Under the pieces are notes generated by a model. That model had not been told where the DNA came from and made no database searches. It was given only the letters and a program-made list of their open reading frames with translations. This document shows, in pieces, positions 24,848 to 33,922 of a DNA stretch of 37,889 nt. The position numbers and the translations under genes are program-made. This stretch comes from Lachnospiraceae bacterium. Lineage in GTDB: Bacteria > Bacillota > Clostridia > Lachnospirales > Lachnospiraceae. The stretch's first letter is position 1. Each line of letters starts with the position of its first letter. The DNA lies in assembly GCA_016290615.1 (NCBI GenBank), contig JAEEUS010000017.1, positions 1 to 37,889 on the forward strand. Direction: 5' to 3'.

Positions 24848-26654
24848 GAATAAAGAAGAAAAGATCTCGATAAGACGACTTATAAGCAACACGGCATTTA
24901 TGATAAAGTATGCGGCCAAATATGACAGACCGCTGATCGTAAAGATATTTATCATGAATGTAGTGCTTAAATCCGCCATGGCACTTAACGGTACGTTTAT
25001 CCTTAAGATGATAATCGACGGCCTTATGGGCAAATCATCATTTTCTGATATATGTATCATCCTTCTGATATCATTTGCCCTTGTTGTATGCATCGAATGG
25101 ATAAGCCAGCTTTTAGAGGAATGGGCCAAGGCAAAGATAATAAAACTTGACGGAAAGATCCAGAGAGATCTTATAGAAAAAAACTCCAGGATGGATCTGA
25201 TATATTATGACAATCCTGAATACTACGATACATATGTATTTGTCGCAAACAATGCGGACCACATGATAGAAGGAGCCGTGGTGATCTCAAGCAAGATCTT
25301 CGGCGGAGCTATAGCACTTTTAGTCTCGGCTGCCATGATCCTTACGATCAGCCCGTTTCTTGCGATCTTCCCCATCGTCGGATTTATCATCAATCTGATA
25401 ACAAGATTCAAGATGGAAGAGATCGAATATACATGGTGGCTTGAATTTAAAAAGCATTTAAGAAAAGCCGACTACTCAAAGAGAGTATTCTATCAGCCTG
25501 AGTTTGCAAAGGAATGCAAGCTCACAAACGTAAAGGAACCGTTAAGACTTCAGTTTGACGAAGCACTTGATGCGGCAAGCGCTGCAGGCAGAAAGTATAC
25601 ACCCATCCTTACATGGATATCGCTCTTAAACTGGATATCGGTATTTACGGTTCTTTCGTTTTTTGCGGTACCCGCATACCTCGGATATCTGGCACTCGTA
25701 CTCAGAAAGATAGCACTCGGTGAAGTAGCATCCGCAAACAATGCTGCAAACTATGTAAGGAGCAATCTTAACGAGATAAACTACTGCCTGGTCGATTTCC
25801 AGATAATAGGTCAGTACGCACAGAAATTCAGAAAGCTTCTTGATTATGAACCCGTCATTGAGGTTTCTGAGGGTATAACACCGGATAAGGAACCGGGAGC
25901 ACTGGTACTTTCAAATGTATGCTTTAAATATCCCAATACCGACGAATATACCTTAAAGGATATCTCGATAAGGATAGATCCCGGTGAAAAGATAGCCATC
26001 GTTGGTGAAAACGGTGCCGGAAAGACGACATTTGTCAAGCTTCTCATGCGTCTTTATGATGTAAGTGACGGAAGCATTGAATACGGCGGACATGATATAA
26101 GGGAGTATGCCATCAAGGAATACCGTAAAAAGATAAGCGCAGTCTTCCAGGACTATAACATCTATGCAGCAACTCTTGCTGAAAACGTACTGCTCAGACA
26201 GTATGACAAGAAAGAGGAAAACGATGTGATAGATGCCCTTGACAAGGCTGACTTTTCAAAGAAGCTTAAAAAGCTTAAAGATGGCATATATACCGATCTG
26301 ACCAGGGAATTTTCAGATGAGGGAACTAGCCTTTCGGGAGGAGAGAGCCAGAAGATCGCGATCTCAAGAGTATTCATAAATGACAGCGATAGAGCTATCT
26401 CGATCCTTGATGAACCCTCAAGCGCTCTTGACCCGGTTTCAGAATACAGGCTTAACAAGAATCTTATAGATCATGCGAAAAACGATACCGTCATCTTCAT
26501 ATCGCACCGTCTTTCGACAACGCGTATGGCAGACAGGATATATCTGTTTGAGAACGGTTCCATAAAGGAGCAGGGAACGCATGATGAACTGATGCAGTTA
26601 AACGGAAGATACAGAGAGATGTTTGACCGTCAGGCACATAATTACATAGTTTAA
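24840..26654 (+). CDS. ABC exporter half-transporter 2
   Basis: A 604-aa membrane-ATPase fusion partner of the preceding gene. Walker A is GENGAGKTTF near residue 389, the signature is LSGGESQKIAISRV, Walker B is ISILDEPSSALDP, and the H-loop is FISHRLSTTRMAD. Both ATPase sites look competent, unlike many heterodimeric exporters where one site is degenerate in the catalytic Glu. It ends before a bidirectional terminator. Confidence 0.92.
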   Translation: MAKNKEEKISIRRLISNTAFMIKYAAKYDRPLIVKIFIMNVVLKSAMALNGTFILKMIIDGLMGKSSFSDICIILLISFALVVCIEWISQLLEEWAKAKIIKLDGKIQRDLIEKNSRMDLIYYDNPEYYDTYVFVANNADHMIEGAVVISSKIFGGAIALLVSAAMILTISPFLAIFPIVGFIINLITRFKMEEIEYTWWLEFKKHLRKADYSKRVFYQPEFAKECKLTNVKEPLRLQFDEALDAASAAGRKYTPILTWISLLNWISVFTVLSFFAVPAYLGYLALVLRKIALGEVASANNAANYVRSNLNEINYCLVDFQIIGQYAQKFRKLLDYEPVIEVSEGITPDKEPGALVLSNVCFKYPNTDEYTLKDISIRIDPGEKIAIVGENGAGKTTFVKLLMRLYDVSDGSIEYGGHDIREYAIKEYRKKISAVFQDYNIYAATLAENVLLRQYDKKEENDVIDALDKADFSKKLKKLKDGIYTDLTREFSDEGTSLSGGESQKIAISRVFINDSDRAISILDEPSSALDPVSEYRLNKNLIDHAKNDTVIFISHRLSTTRMADRIYLFENGSIKEQGTHDELMQLNGRYREMFDRQAHNYIV

Positions 26655-26681
26655 AGAGCTCTTTTATCATACAGAAATAAG

Positions 26682-26705
26682 AAAAGTCCCGATCGGGGCT
26701 TTTTC
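26682..26705. terminator. Bidirectional terminator between ABC genes and the GGDEF gene
   Basis: AAAAGTCC-CGATC-GGGGCTTTT with A and T tracts on both sides, placed between convergent genes. It works in either direction. Confidence 0.85.
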
Positions 26706-28606
26706 TAATTCAGGCCTTTTATCCTTGCCTTGTCCTTGTACATCGCATCATCCGCACGCTTTTCTATATCCGCAACGGATAGATCAGTACCTTTTTCATA
26801 TATCGCTATGCCGCAGGCAACTGATACAAAGTCATTTGCAAGAGGCAGAGTGTTTGAATAGGGGCTTAAGCTGTCTGAGAGCTTTTTAACAAGCTCATCT
26901 CTTATCGCATAATCATCACCGGTCAAAACCGCTACGAATTCGTCGCCGCCTATCCTGTAGACCGGAGAGTGCTTGAATACGTTGCATATGAGACGACATG
27001 CTCTTATAAGATAATCATCACCCGCATCATGACCGTATGAATCGTTCACAAGCTTTAAGTTATTTACATCAAACATCGCTATGGCAAATTCACATCCGGA
27101 TTCCGAATTGATCTCTGCCTGCAAGAACTTCTCCTTGTCATCGTATGCGATACGGTTGTTTACGTTTGTAAGAGGATCCCTTCTCATTACTTCGATGAGT
27201 CTCTTATTAATAAGATCAAGACTGAGCGCATGTCTGAACTTGTCAAATACAAGGCTCATGCGGCTCTGGTATGTCTGCAGGAAGTGATTCTGTACCTTAT
27301 CCATGCAGTCTCTGAAGATGATATAGCCGTATGCCTCATCCGCTTCGTGAAGGGGTAAGAATATATACAGGTGGTTCTTGCCGTCAGGATCATATCCCGG
27401 AACAAGATCCTTTGATGCAAACTGATCATCATCAAAAGCCACTCCGTCCTCTGTCGAATAAAGGACATCGAGAAGCTTGCTGTATCCGTCCTTTTTAAGC
27501 TTTATATTCGTATCATAGATCGACAGACCGAAATTTGGCTCAAGCAGTACATGGAATGAATCGCCTTCAAAGTTATGATCAAGTGTTAAAAGCTTGTGAA
27601 GGCTTTCCATGAACTCATGGAATGTAAGACATGATAAAACCGTCGAATCTATGATGCTTAGTTTCCTGTTAAAGTATGTCGTTGTAGAACGCTTTGCAAA
27701 GGCCTCGCGTCCGAAGCGTCTTCTTACCGAATCGCTGTTTCTCAGCTCATAGCAGCCGCAGCTCTCTCCCGGGATGAATTCACACGGGATGACCACGGAT
27801 TCAGCCGTCTTTTTTCCTGCGATGATATCAAGCCAGAGAGCCCCGCATGCCTCACCCATCTGTGTAAAGCACTGATCAACGCTTGCTATCGACGGATCAA
27901 ATATCTGACCGGCATCTAAGTAATCATAACCCGTAACGAGTGTATCTTTCGGTACATCATATCCGTTTTCAAATAAGGATGTGCATGTCTGCATCGCAAG
28001 TCCGTCGTTTGCGCATATGAACACATCGGGTAATGCCTTGCCTTCTTCACAGTATCTGTTTATGTAGCGGCTTGCCGCTGCGTTTTCCCATTTGGTATAG
28101 TAAACATCCTTAAGATGTTCGCTAATGCCATTCTCTTCAAGATAGTCTCTAACTGCCTTAAGTCTTAGCTCTGAGTCAAGCGAATCCTTTGATCCTGCTA
28201 TAAATACGATGCTTCCTACCTCATGCTCCTTATAGAGATGCTCGCACATCATCCTGGTAGCATAGTAGTTGTCGCTTCCTATGTAGCTCACACCGTCGCG
28301 CTTTGCTCCCTGAAGGATTACGGGAACGTTCGCCTTATTGGCACGCTCTATCAGCTTGTCTATCTCTTCATTAAAGCCAAGACCGCTGCAGAAGACGACA
28401 ACGCCGTCAAAATCGTTAAGATCGGGCAGAGTAAATATGTTGAGCTCTCCCTTTTTAACGGGAGCCGTATCAATATATGTCGGATAACACGTAAAAAGGA
28501 ACAGATCGACACGCTCATCCTTAAGGGATGCTATCATCCCCGTAAGAAACTGCGTAAGTATCTCTCCGCTCCATCCTGTTGTAAAAATCGCGATCTTCTT
28601 TTTCAT
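26705..28606 (-). CDS. LacI-type ligand-binding domain fused to a GGDEF diguanylate cyclase
   Basis: A 633-aa cytoplasmic protein. Residues 1 to about 290 form a LacI/RbsB-type periplasmic-binding fold without any DNA-binding helix-turn-helix; motifs include KIAIFTTGWSGEI, PDVFICANDGLAMQ and VTGYDYLDAGQI. The middle region (about 300-460) has no clear family and may be GAF/PAS-like. The C-terminal GGDEF domain has an intact active site, RIGGDEFVAV (553-557), and the DPLTNVNNR start motif. It should make cyclic di-GMP in response to an intracellular sugar or similar ligand (inference). No signal peptide or membrane helix is seen. GAAGGA precedes the start. Confidence 0.88.
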   Translation of the reverse strand: MKKKIAIFTTGWSGEILTQFLTGMIASLKDERVDLFLFTCYPTYIDTAPVKKGELNIFTLPDLNDFDGVVVFCSGLGFNEEIDKLIERANKANVPVILQGAKRDGVSYIGSDNYYATRMMCEHLYKEHEVGSIVFIAGSKDSLDSELRLKAVRDYLEENGISEHLKDVYYTKWENAAASRYINRYCEEGKALPDVFICANDGLAMQTCTSLFENGYDVPKDTLVTGYDYLDAGQIFDPSIASVDQCFTQMGEACGALWLDIIAGKKTAESVVIPCEFIPGESCGCYELRNSDSVRRRFGREAFAKRSTTTYFNRKLSIIDSTVLSCLTFHEFMESLHKLLTLDHNFEGDSFHVLLEPNFGLSIYDTNIKLKKDGYSKLLDVLYSTEDGVAFDDDQFASKDLVPGYDPDGKNHLYIFLPLHEADEAYGYIIFRDCMDKVQNHFLQTYQSRMSLVFDKFRHALSLDLINKRLIEVMRRDPLTNVNNRIAYDDKEKFLQAEINSESGCEFAIAMFDVNNLKLVNDSYGHDAGDDYLIRACRLICNVFKHSPVYRIGGDEFVAVLTGDDYAIRDELVKKLSDSLSPYSNTLPLANDFVSVACGIAIYEKGTDLSVADIEKRADDAMYKDKARIKGLN

Positions 28607-28630
28607 TATTCCTTCAATCCCCGTATTTTA

Positions 28631-28659
28631 ATGATAAATTAAATATCGCAAAGATACAA
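28631..28659 (-). promoter_or_regulatory. Promoter of the GGDEF gene
   Basis: On the minus strand TTGTAT, 17-bp spacer, TATCAT, about 25 bases before the start codon. It lies back to back with the aromatic operon promoter. Confidence 0.55.
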
Positions 28660-28671
28660 TAAAAAAATGTG

Positions 28672-28700
28672 TTGACAATGTTTTTTTGGCATGTTATGTT
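28672..28700 (+). promoter_or_regulatory. Promoter of the aroF-trp operon
   Basis: TTGACA (28672-28677), 17-bp spacer, TATGTT (28695-28700). The start site near 28707 gives a leader of about 240 bases. Confidence 0.8.
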
Positions 28701-28713
28701 TTTTAGCAGATAA

Positions 28714-28916
28714 TTTATCACAGTCAGGTACAAGTATGATAAACACAAGCGCCATGACAAATGCATATTCTGTATTCTTCAGCCTGTTTTCTTTTGCAGG
28801 CTTTTTTGCGTGGTGGTTTATTATGCAGACAAAGAAATACTGTGATAAAGAATAGAAACCAAACCTAAGCAAAAACAAGAATGCGAATCGGCTCTATCCT
28901 TTATCGGATAGGGCCG
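28714..28916 (+). promoter_or_regulatory. Alternative RNA pairings of the aromatic attenuator
   Basis: TTTATCACAGT (28714-28724) is a perfect 11-base complement of ACTGTGATAAA (28839-28849), closing a loop around the leader ORF. GATAAAGAATAG (28844-28855, including the stop codon) pairs with CTATCCTTTATC (28894-28905) in the terminator with a single mismatch, a good antiterminator. A ribosome that finishes the peptide would cover 28844-28855 and let the terminator form; one stalled on the Trp codons (28811-28816) would not. Confidence 0.7.
28736..28855 (+). CDS. Aromatic-rich leader peptide of the aroF-trp operon
   Basis: A 39-codon ORF between the promoter and an intrinsic terminator. It contains seven Phe (14, 15, 18, 20, 23, 24, 28), two adjacent Trp (26, 27) and two Tyr (11, 35) codons; the core is AYSVFFSLFSFAGFFAWWF. 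An AGG six bases before the ATG is the likely ribosome-binding site; a second in-frame ATG at codon 7 is possible. The content reads like PheL and TrpL combined, matching an operon that serves both branches. Within the ORF AGCCTG/CAGGCT plus T6 (28781-28807) forms a pause- or terminator-like hairpin just before the Trp codons. Confidence 0.82.
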   Translation: MINTSAMTNAYSVFFSLFSFAGFFAWWFIMQTKKYCDKE

Positions 28917-28922
28917 TTTTTT
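28889..28922 (+). terminator. Attenuator terminator of the aroF-trp operon
   Basis: CGGCTCTATCC pairs with GGATAGGGCCG (one G-U) around TTTATC, followed by six T residues. It lies just before the aroF ribosome-binding site. Confidence 0.9.
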
Positions 28923-28947
28923 GTTGCATCAACGGGAGGAAAGATAT

Positions 28948-29976
28948 ATGAGCATGGAGTTCGAAAAAAAGCTTGCACTGCCTATGGAGGTCAAGGAGAT
29001 GTATCCGATGACCGGAAGGATGGGAGAGATCATAGAAGATAAGAGAGCACAGATCCAGGCTATCTTTGAAGGAAGAAATGACCGTCTCCTTCTTATCATA
29101 GGACCCTGCAGCGCAGATAACGAGGACAGCGTCATAGATTACATCTCAAGACTTTGTCCCCTGCAGGAAAAGGTTGAGGACAAGATACTCATCGTTCCCA
29201 GGATATATACCAACAAGCCAAGGACAACCGGAGAAGGATACAAAGGAATGCTCCATCAGCCCGACCCCAACGGCAAGTCGGATCTGTTCAAGGGAATAGC
29301 CGCTACAAGACATATGCATCTAAGAGCTGTGAGCGAAACAGGCTTTGCCTGTGCGGATGAGATGCTCTATCCGGAAAACTACCAGTACCTCGATGATCTT
29401 TTGGGATATGTGGCAGTCGGAGCTCGTTCCGTTGAAGACCAGCAGCACAGACTGGTTGCCAGCGGAGTGGACATGCCGGTCGGCATGAAGAATCCTACCA
29501 GTGGAGACTACACGGTAATGATGAATGCGATCCTTGCAGCCCAGCATCCTCACACATTCATATACAGAGGATGGGAAGTTCACTCAATGGGTAATGCTCA
29601 TGCACATGCTATTCTTAGGGGATCAACAAACAAGCACGGACAGCCCCAGCAGAACTACCATTACGAGGATCTTATAAGACTGTGTGACTGTTACGATGAA
29701 AGGGAGCTTAAAAACCCCGCAGTGATAATCGACTGCAACCATTCAAACTCGGGAAAGAATCCTTTCGAACAGCCAAGGATAATAAAGGATGTTCTAAACA
29801 GCGCAAAGCACAGCGACAGGATAACAAAGATATTAAAAGGCTTCATGGTAGAGAGCTACATAGAGGACGGATGCCAGGAGATAGGCGGAGGCGTCTACGG
29901 CAAATCGATAACGGATGCATGCCTCGGATGGGAAAAGACCGAAGAACTGATACTTAACATCGCTGATTACATTTAG
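28948..29976 (+). CDS. aroF: DAHP synthase (class I, AroF/AroG/AroH type)
   Basis: First enzyme of the shikimate pathway: condenses phosphoenolpyruvate with erythrose-4-phosphate. The product is 342 aa. Start 28948 has GGGAGGA seven bases upstream and follows the terminator; the longer frame from 28921 overlaps the terminator tail. Motifs seen: LLLIIGPCSADN, PRIYTNKPRTTGEGYKGM, GARSVEDQQHR, GMKNPTSGDYTVMMNA and IIDCNHSNSGKNP (metal and phosphate ligands). Which aromatic amino acid inhibits it cannot be told from sequence, so the symbol is by convention. Being first in the trp operon, it couples pathway entry to the Trp/Phe branches under one attenuator. Confidence 0.93.
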   Translation: MSMEFEKKLALPMEVKEMYPMTGRMGEIIEDKRAQIQAIFEGRNDRLLLIIGPCSADNEDSVIDYISRLCPLQEKVEDKILIVPRIYTNKPRTTGEGYKGMLHQPDPNGKSDLFKGIAATRHMHLRAVSETGFACADEMLYPENYQYLDDLLGYVAVGARSVEDQQHRLVASGVDMPVGMKNPTSGDYTVMMNAILAAQHPHTFIYRGWEVHSMGNAHAHAILRGSTNKHGQPQQNYHYEDLIRLCDCYDERELKNPAVIIDCNHSNSGKNPFEQPRIIKDVLNSAKHSDRITKILKGFMVESYIEDGCQEIGGGVYGKSITDACLGWEKTEELILNIADYI

Positions 29977-29987
29977 GGAGAAAAGAT

Positions 29988-31457
29988 ATGAATCTGACAC
30001 CGAAGATAGAAAAGATAAAGGAAATATCAAAAACGGGTGACTATACTGTGATCCCTGTGAGCACCCAGATACTCTCGGACTTCACCACACCGATCGAGGC
30101 TTTAAGGATACTTAAGAACGCATCTGATCATGTATATATGCTGGAATCCGCAAAGGCAGACGAGACATGGGGAAGATACACGTTCTTAGGATTCGAGCCA
30201 AAGATGCTGATCACCTGCAAGGACGGCATCATGAAGGCAGGAGATAAGACGATAGAGACAAACGATCCCTCAGGCGAGATAAGAAAGATCATGGCTGAAT
30301 ATAAAAGCCCAAGGGTTGAGGAGCTTCCCTTCTTTACCGGCGGGCTTGTGGGATATTTCTCCTTCGAGTATTTCGGATATAGCGAGCCTACGATAAGATG
30401 CAGCCTTGATGATACCGATGAGTTTCAGGATGTCGATCTGATGCTGTTTGACAAGGTCATAGCCTTTGACAACCTTAGCCAGAAGATATATCTGATAGCA
30501 AACATCAAGCTTAATGACATAGATAACGAATATAAGAGAGCAGAAAGCGAACTTAAAAGGATAGCCGATCTTTTAAAGAACGGCAAGAAGGCAGAGGAAC
30601 CCGTAAGCAGACTTAAGGGCGAGATAAAGCCGCTGTTTGACAAGGAAAGGTTCTGCCAAATGGTTGAGGATGCAAAGAACTATATAAGGGAAGGAGATAT
30701 CTTCCAGATAGTCCTCTCAAACCGATTAAGCGCTCCTTTTGAGGGAAGCCTTCTTGATACATACAGGATGCTTAGAACGATAAACCCATCTCCTTACATG
30801 TTCTACTTTTCGGGAACAGATGTTGAGGTAGCAGGAGCAAGTCCCGAGACACTCGTTAAGCTAAAGGACGGGATCCTTCATACCTTCCCTCTTGCGGGAA
30901 CAAGAAAAAGAGGCCAGACCCCTAAAGAGGATGAGGAGCTTGAAGCAGAGCTTTTAAAGGATGAAAAGGAACTTGCAGAGCACAACATGTTAGTAGACCT
31001 CGGAAGAAACGATCTTGGAAGGATAAGCGAGTTTGGAAGCGTCGAGGTTGAGAAATTAAGAAGCATCGAGAGATTCTCTCATGTAATGCATATAGGCTCA
31101 ACTGTAAGAGGTAAGATAAGAAGCGACAAGGATGCTCTTTCAGCAATAGAAGCTGTAATGCCTGCTGGAACCTTATCGGGTGCACCCAAGATCAGAGCCT
31201 GCGAGCTCATAGGAAAGCTTGAGGGCAACAAGAGAGGTATCTACGGCGGAGCGATCGGATATATAGACTTTAACGGAAACATGGATACCTGCATAGCGAT
31301 AAGACTCGTTTACAAGAAAGGCAAAACGGTATTTGTAAGAAGCGGAGCAGGAATCGTAGCCGATTCGGTTCCCGAGCTTGAATTCGAGGAATGCATGAAC
31401 AAGGCAAGAGCGTCACTTAGAGCTCTTGAAAACAGTTCACAGGGGGATGAGTTATGA
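29988..31457 (+). CDS. trpE: Anthranilate synthase component I
   Basis: Chorismate-binding subunit, 489 aa, that makes anthranilate using ammonia from the TrpG partner. The N-terminal regulatory part includes VYMLESAKADETWGRYTF (the LES-type tryptophan-binding motif). The C-terminal catalytic part includes DIFQIVLSNRL, SPETLVKL, PLAGTRKRG, VDLGRNDLGRI and GTLSGAPKIRACELI. GGGAG precedes the start, 11 bases after aroF. The stop overlaps the start of the TrpG-PheA fusion by four bases, so the subunits are made in step. Confidence 0.96.
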   Translation: MNLTPKIEKIKEISKTGDYTVIPVSTQILSDFTTPIEALRILKNASDHVYMLESAKADETWGRYTFLGFEPKMLITCKDGIMKAGDKTIETNDPSGEIRKIMAEYKSPRVEELPFFTGGLVGYFSFEYFGYSEPTIRCSLDDTDEFQDVDLMLFDKVIAFDNLSQKIYLIANIKLNDIDNEYKRAESELKRIADLLKNGKKAEEPVSRLKGEIKPLFDKERFCQMVEDAKNYIREGDIFQIVLSNRLSAPFEGSLLDTYRMLRTINPSPYMFYFSGTDVEVAGASPETLVKLKDGILHTFPLAGTRKRGQTPKEDEELEAELLKDEKELAEHNMLVDLGRNDLGRISEFGSVEVEKLRSIERFSHVMHIGSTVRGKIRSDKDALSAIEAVMPAGTLSGAPKIRACELIGKLEGNKRGIYGGAIGYIDFNGNMDTCIAIRLVYKKGKTVFVRSGAGIVADSVPELEFEECMNKARASLRALENSSQGDEL

Positions 31458-32878
31458 TACTTCTTATAGATAATTACGACAGCTTTTCATACAATCTCTA
31501 CCAGTACCTTGGAGAGATAACAAAGGATATAAAGGTAATAAGAAACGATGAGCTCACAGTAAATGAGATCAGGGATCTTAAACCGGAAAGGATAATCATA
31601 AGTCCCGGACCGGGAAGACCCGAGGATGCAGGCGTCATCATAGATGTTGTAAAGAGCCTTGGTAGTTCGATCCCGATCCTTGGCGTATGCCTCGGTCACC
31701 AGGCCATATGCGCAGCCTTCGGAGCAGACATCATTCATGCAAAGAAGCTCATGCACGGCAAGCAGTCAAAGGTAGCTCTTGACTGCACTTGTCCTCTCTT
31801 TAAGGGGCTCGGGTGCGAGACAACGGTCGCAAGATACCATTCACTGGCAGCAGATGAAAATACGATGCCTGATGAATTAAAGGTAACGGCAACCGCAGAT
31901 GACGGACAGATAATGGCGATCATGCATAAGACCTATCCGATATACGGAGTTCAGTTTCATCCCGAATCGATAATGACACCCGAAGGCATGAAGATGTTAA
32001 TTAACTTCATAAACAGCGATGATATAAAGACTGAGACCATACCTGAGAAGGATGAGCTTACAGTCGCATACTCGGGGATAAGAGGAGCATTTGCAAACAT
32101 CGCAGCTGCAAGACTCTTTCCGGATGCAAAGCTTGTTTCATACAAGAACTTTAAGGAAGCATACAATGCGGTAGTAAACGGTGAATGCGATCACGCAGTC
32201 CTTCCTACGGAAAACAGCTATGCAGGAGAGGTAGGTCAGGTACTCGATCTCATGTATGAGGGAGACCTTCTTATCGACGGAGTCTACCCCTTAAGGATAA
32301 GCCAGAATCTTTTAGGAATAAAAGGAAGCAGAATAGAGGATATCAAAAAGGTTATGAGTCATCCTCATGCGCTTGAGCAGTGTGATGAATTTATCACAGC
32401 TCATCACCTTGAAAGGATTGAGGCGGTAAACACAGCGATAGCCGCCAAGCAGGTCGCAGATCTAAACGACAAGAGTGTTGCAGCGATCGCAAGCAGGGAT
32501 ACCGCAAAGCTCTACGGACTTGAGATACTTAAAAAGAATATAAATGAAGATACGGACAACACGACAAAGTTCGCAGTGTTATCCAAAAACAGAAACGTAA
32601 AGAAAAACGACACATCACTGATTCTGATGTTTGCCGTTAAAAACGAAGCGGGAATGCTTGCAAAGGCAATAGATGTAATAGGAAGACACGGCTTTTCAAT
32701 GAACGCTCTAAGGAGCAGACATCTAAAGAGCCTTTCATGGCAGTATTACTTCTACGCAGAGATCGAGGGTGATCCCGAATCTGACGAGATAAGCAGGATG
32801 CTTAATGAGATGAGTCAGTACTGTGTCTCACTTAAACAGCTTGGAACCACAGGTGAAAATTCAAACGAACTGATATAA
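31454..32878 (+). CDS. trpG-pheA: TrpG-PheA fusion: anthranilate synthase amidotransferase plus prephenate dehydratase with ACT domain
   Basis: A 474-aa two-enzyme fusion. Residues 1-188 are the TrpG glutaminase: [29 protein letters not shown] with nucleophile C79, and QFHPES with H169 and E171. After a short linker (188-202) comes prephenate dehydratase (about 203-380): [41 protein letters not shown] and the TTKF motif (370-373, usually TTRF). An ACT domain follows (about 388-465) in which the Phe-binding GALV and ESRP motifs are changed (AGMLAKA; RSRH at 420-423). One protein thus serves both Trp and Phe branches. The frame is continuous with no sign of a sequencing frameshift, and both halves look full length. 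Whether the dehydratase is active and Phe-inhibited is open. Confidence 0.92.
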   Translation: MILLIDNYDSFSYNLYQYLGEITKDIKVIRNDELTVNEIRDLKPERIIISPGPGRPEDAGVIIDVVKSLGSSIPILGVCLGHQAICAAFGADIIHAKKLMHGKQSKVALDCTCPLFKGLGCETTVARYHSLAADENTMPDELKVTATADDGQIMAIMHKTYPIYGVQFHPESIMTPEGMKMLINFINSDDIKTETIPEKDELTVAYSGIRGAFANIAAARLFPDAKLVSYKNFKEAYNAVVNGECDHAVLPTENSYAGEVGQVLDLMYEGDLLIDGVYPLRISQNLLGIKGSRIEDIKKVMSHPHALEQCDEFITAHHLERIEAVNTAIAAKQVADLNDKSVAAIASRDTAKLYGLEILKKNINEDTDNTTKFAVLSKNRNVKKNDTSLILMFAVKNEAGMLAKAIDVIGRHGFSMNALRSRHLKSLSWQYYFYAEIEGDPESDEISRMLNEMSQYCVSLKQLGTTGENSNELI

Positions 32879-32897
32879 AAAACGGAGGGAAAAAACA

Positions 32898-33914
32898 ATG
32901 ATTAAAGAAGCTATCGTAAAGATCGTAAACAAAGAGGACTTAACCTATGATGAAGCCTACACCGTGATGAACGAGATAATGAGCGGTGAGACAAGTCCCA
33001 CACAGAATGCCGCATTCCTTGCAGCACTTTCAACAAAGAGTGCAAGAGCTGAGACCACTGATGAGATCGCAGGCTGTGCAGCAGCCATGAGATCACATGC
33101 AACAAAGGTTGAGACAGGAATGGATGTTTTGGAGATCGTTGGAACCGGCGGAGACAATGCAGGAAGCTTTAACATCTCCACAACAACAAGCATCGTTGCT
33201 GCAGCAGGCGGCGTTAAGGTGGCAAAGCACGGAAACAGAGCAGCATCTTCTCTTTGCGGAACTGCTGACTGTTTAGAGGCTCTCGGTGTAAACATCGACC
33301 AGAGCCCCGAAAAGTGTATAGAGCTTTTAAACGAGGCAGGCATGTGCTTCTTCTTTGCTCAGAAATACCACACATCAATGAAGTATGTCGGAGCTATCAG
33401 AAAGGAACTCGGATTCAGGACAGTATTTAACATCCTTGGACCCCTTACAAACCCCGCTTCACCTACAATGCAGCTTCTTGGTGTATACGATGACTATCTT
33501 GTAGAGCCCCTTGCTCAGGTTTTAGTAAGCCTTGGCGTAAAGAGAGGAATGGTAGTATACGGAATGGACAAGCTTGATGAGATAAGCCTTTCATCACCTA
33601 CAAAGATCTGCGAGATAAATGACGGATGGTACAGAACAAGCATCATAAAGCCCGAGGACTTCGGTTTTGAGACCTGTTCTAAGGATGATCTTAAGGGCGG
33701 AACTCCTGCTGAGAACGCTCAGATCACAAGAGATATATTAAACGGAGCAAAGGGTCATAAGAGAAACGCGGTGCTCATGAATGCAGGTGCAGCCCTCTAT
33801 ATCGGAGGAAAGGCTGAGAGCATGAAGGAAGGCGTTAAGCTTGCAGCCGAGATAATAGATTCAGGCAAGGCTGCAAAGACTCTTGAAAAGATCATTGAGG
33901 TTTCCAACAGATAG
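32898..33914 (+). CDS. trpD: Anthranilate phosphoribosyltransferase
   Basis: A 338-aa enzyme that transfers phosphoribose from PRPP to anthranilate. The PRPP-binding loop is [20 protein letters not shown], with [21 protein letters not shown] and the [11 protein letters not shown] motif. GGAGGG lies nine bases before the start, 19 bases after the fusion gene. It is a stand-alone enzyme, not fused to TrpG as in some bacteria. Confidence 0.97.
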   Translation: MIKEAIVKIVNKEDLTYDEAYTVMNEIMSGETSPTQNAAFLAALSTKSARAETTDEIAGCAAAMRSHATKVETGMDVLEIVGTGGDNAGSFNISTTTSIVAAAGGVKVAKHGNRAASSLCGTADCLEALGVNIDQSPEKCIELLNEAGMCFFFAQKYHTSMKYVGAIRKELGFRTVFNILGPLTNPASPTMQLLGVYDDYLVEPLAQVLVSLGVKRGMVVYGMDKLDEISLSSPTKICEINDGWYRTSIIKPEDFGFETCSKDDLKGGTPAENAQITRDILNGAKGHKRNAVLMNAGAALYIGGKAESMKEGVKLAAEIIDSGKAAKTLEKIIEVSNR

Positions 33915-33922
33915 GAGTTTGT

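Noticed and set aside
28639-28878. Minus-strand 79-codon ORF across the aromatic leader
   Set aside because: It runs antisense through the promoter, leader peptide and part of the attenuator and has no family features.
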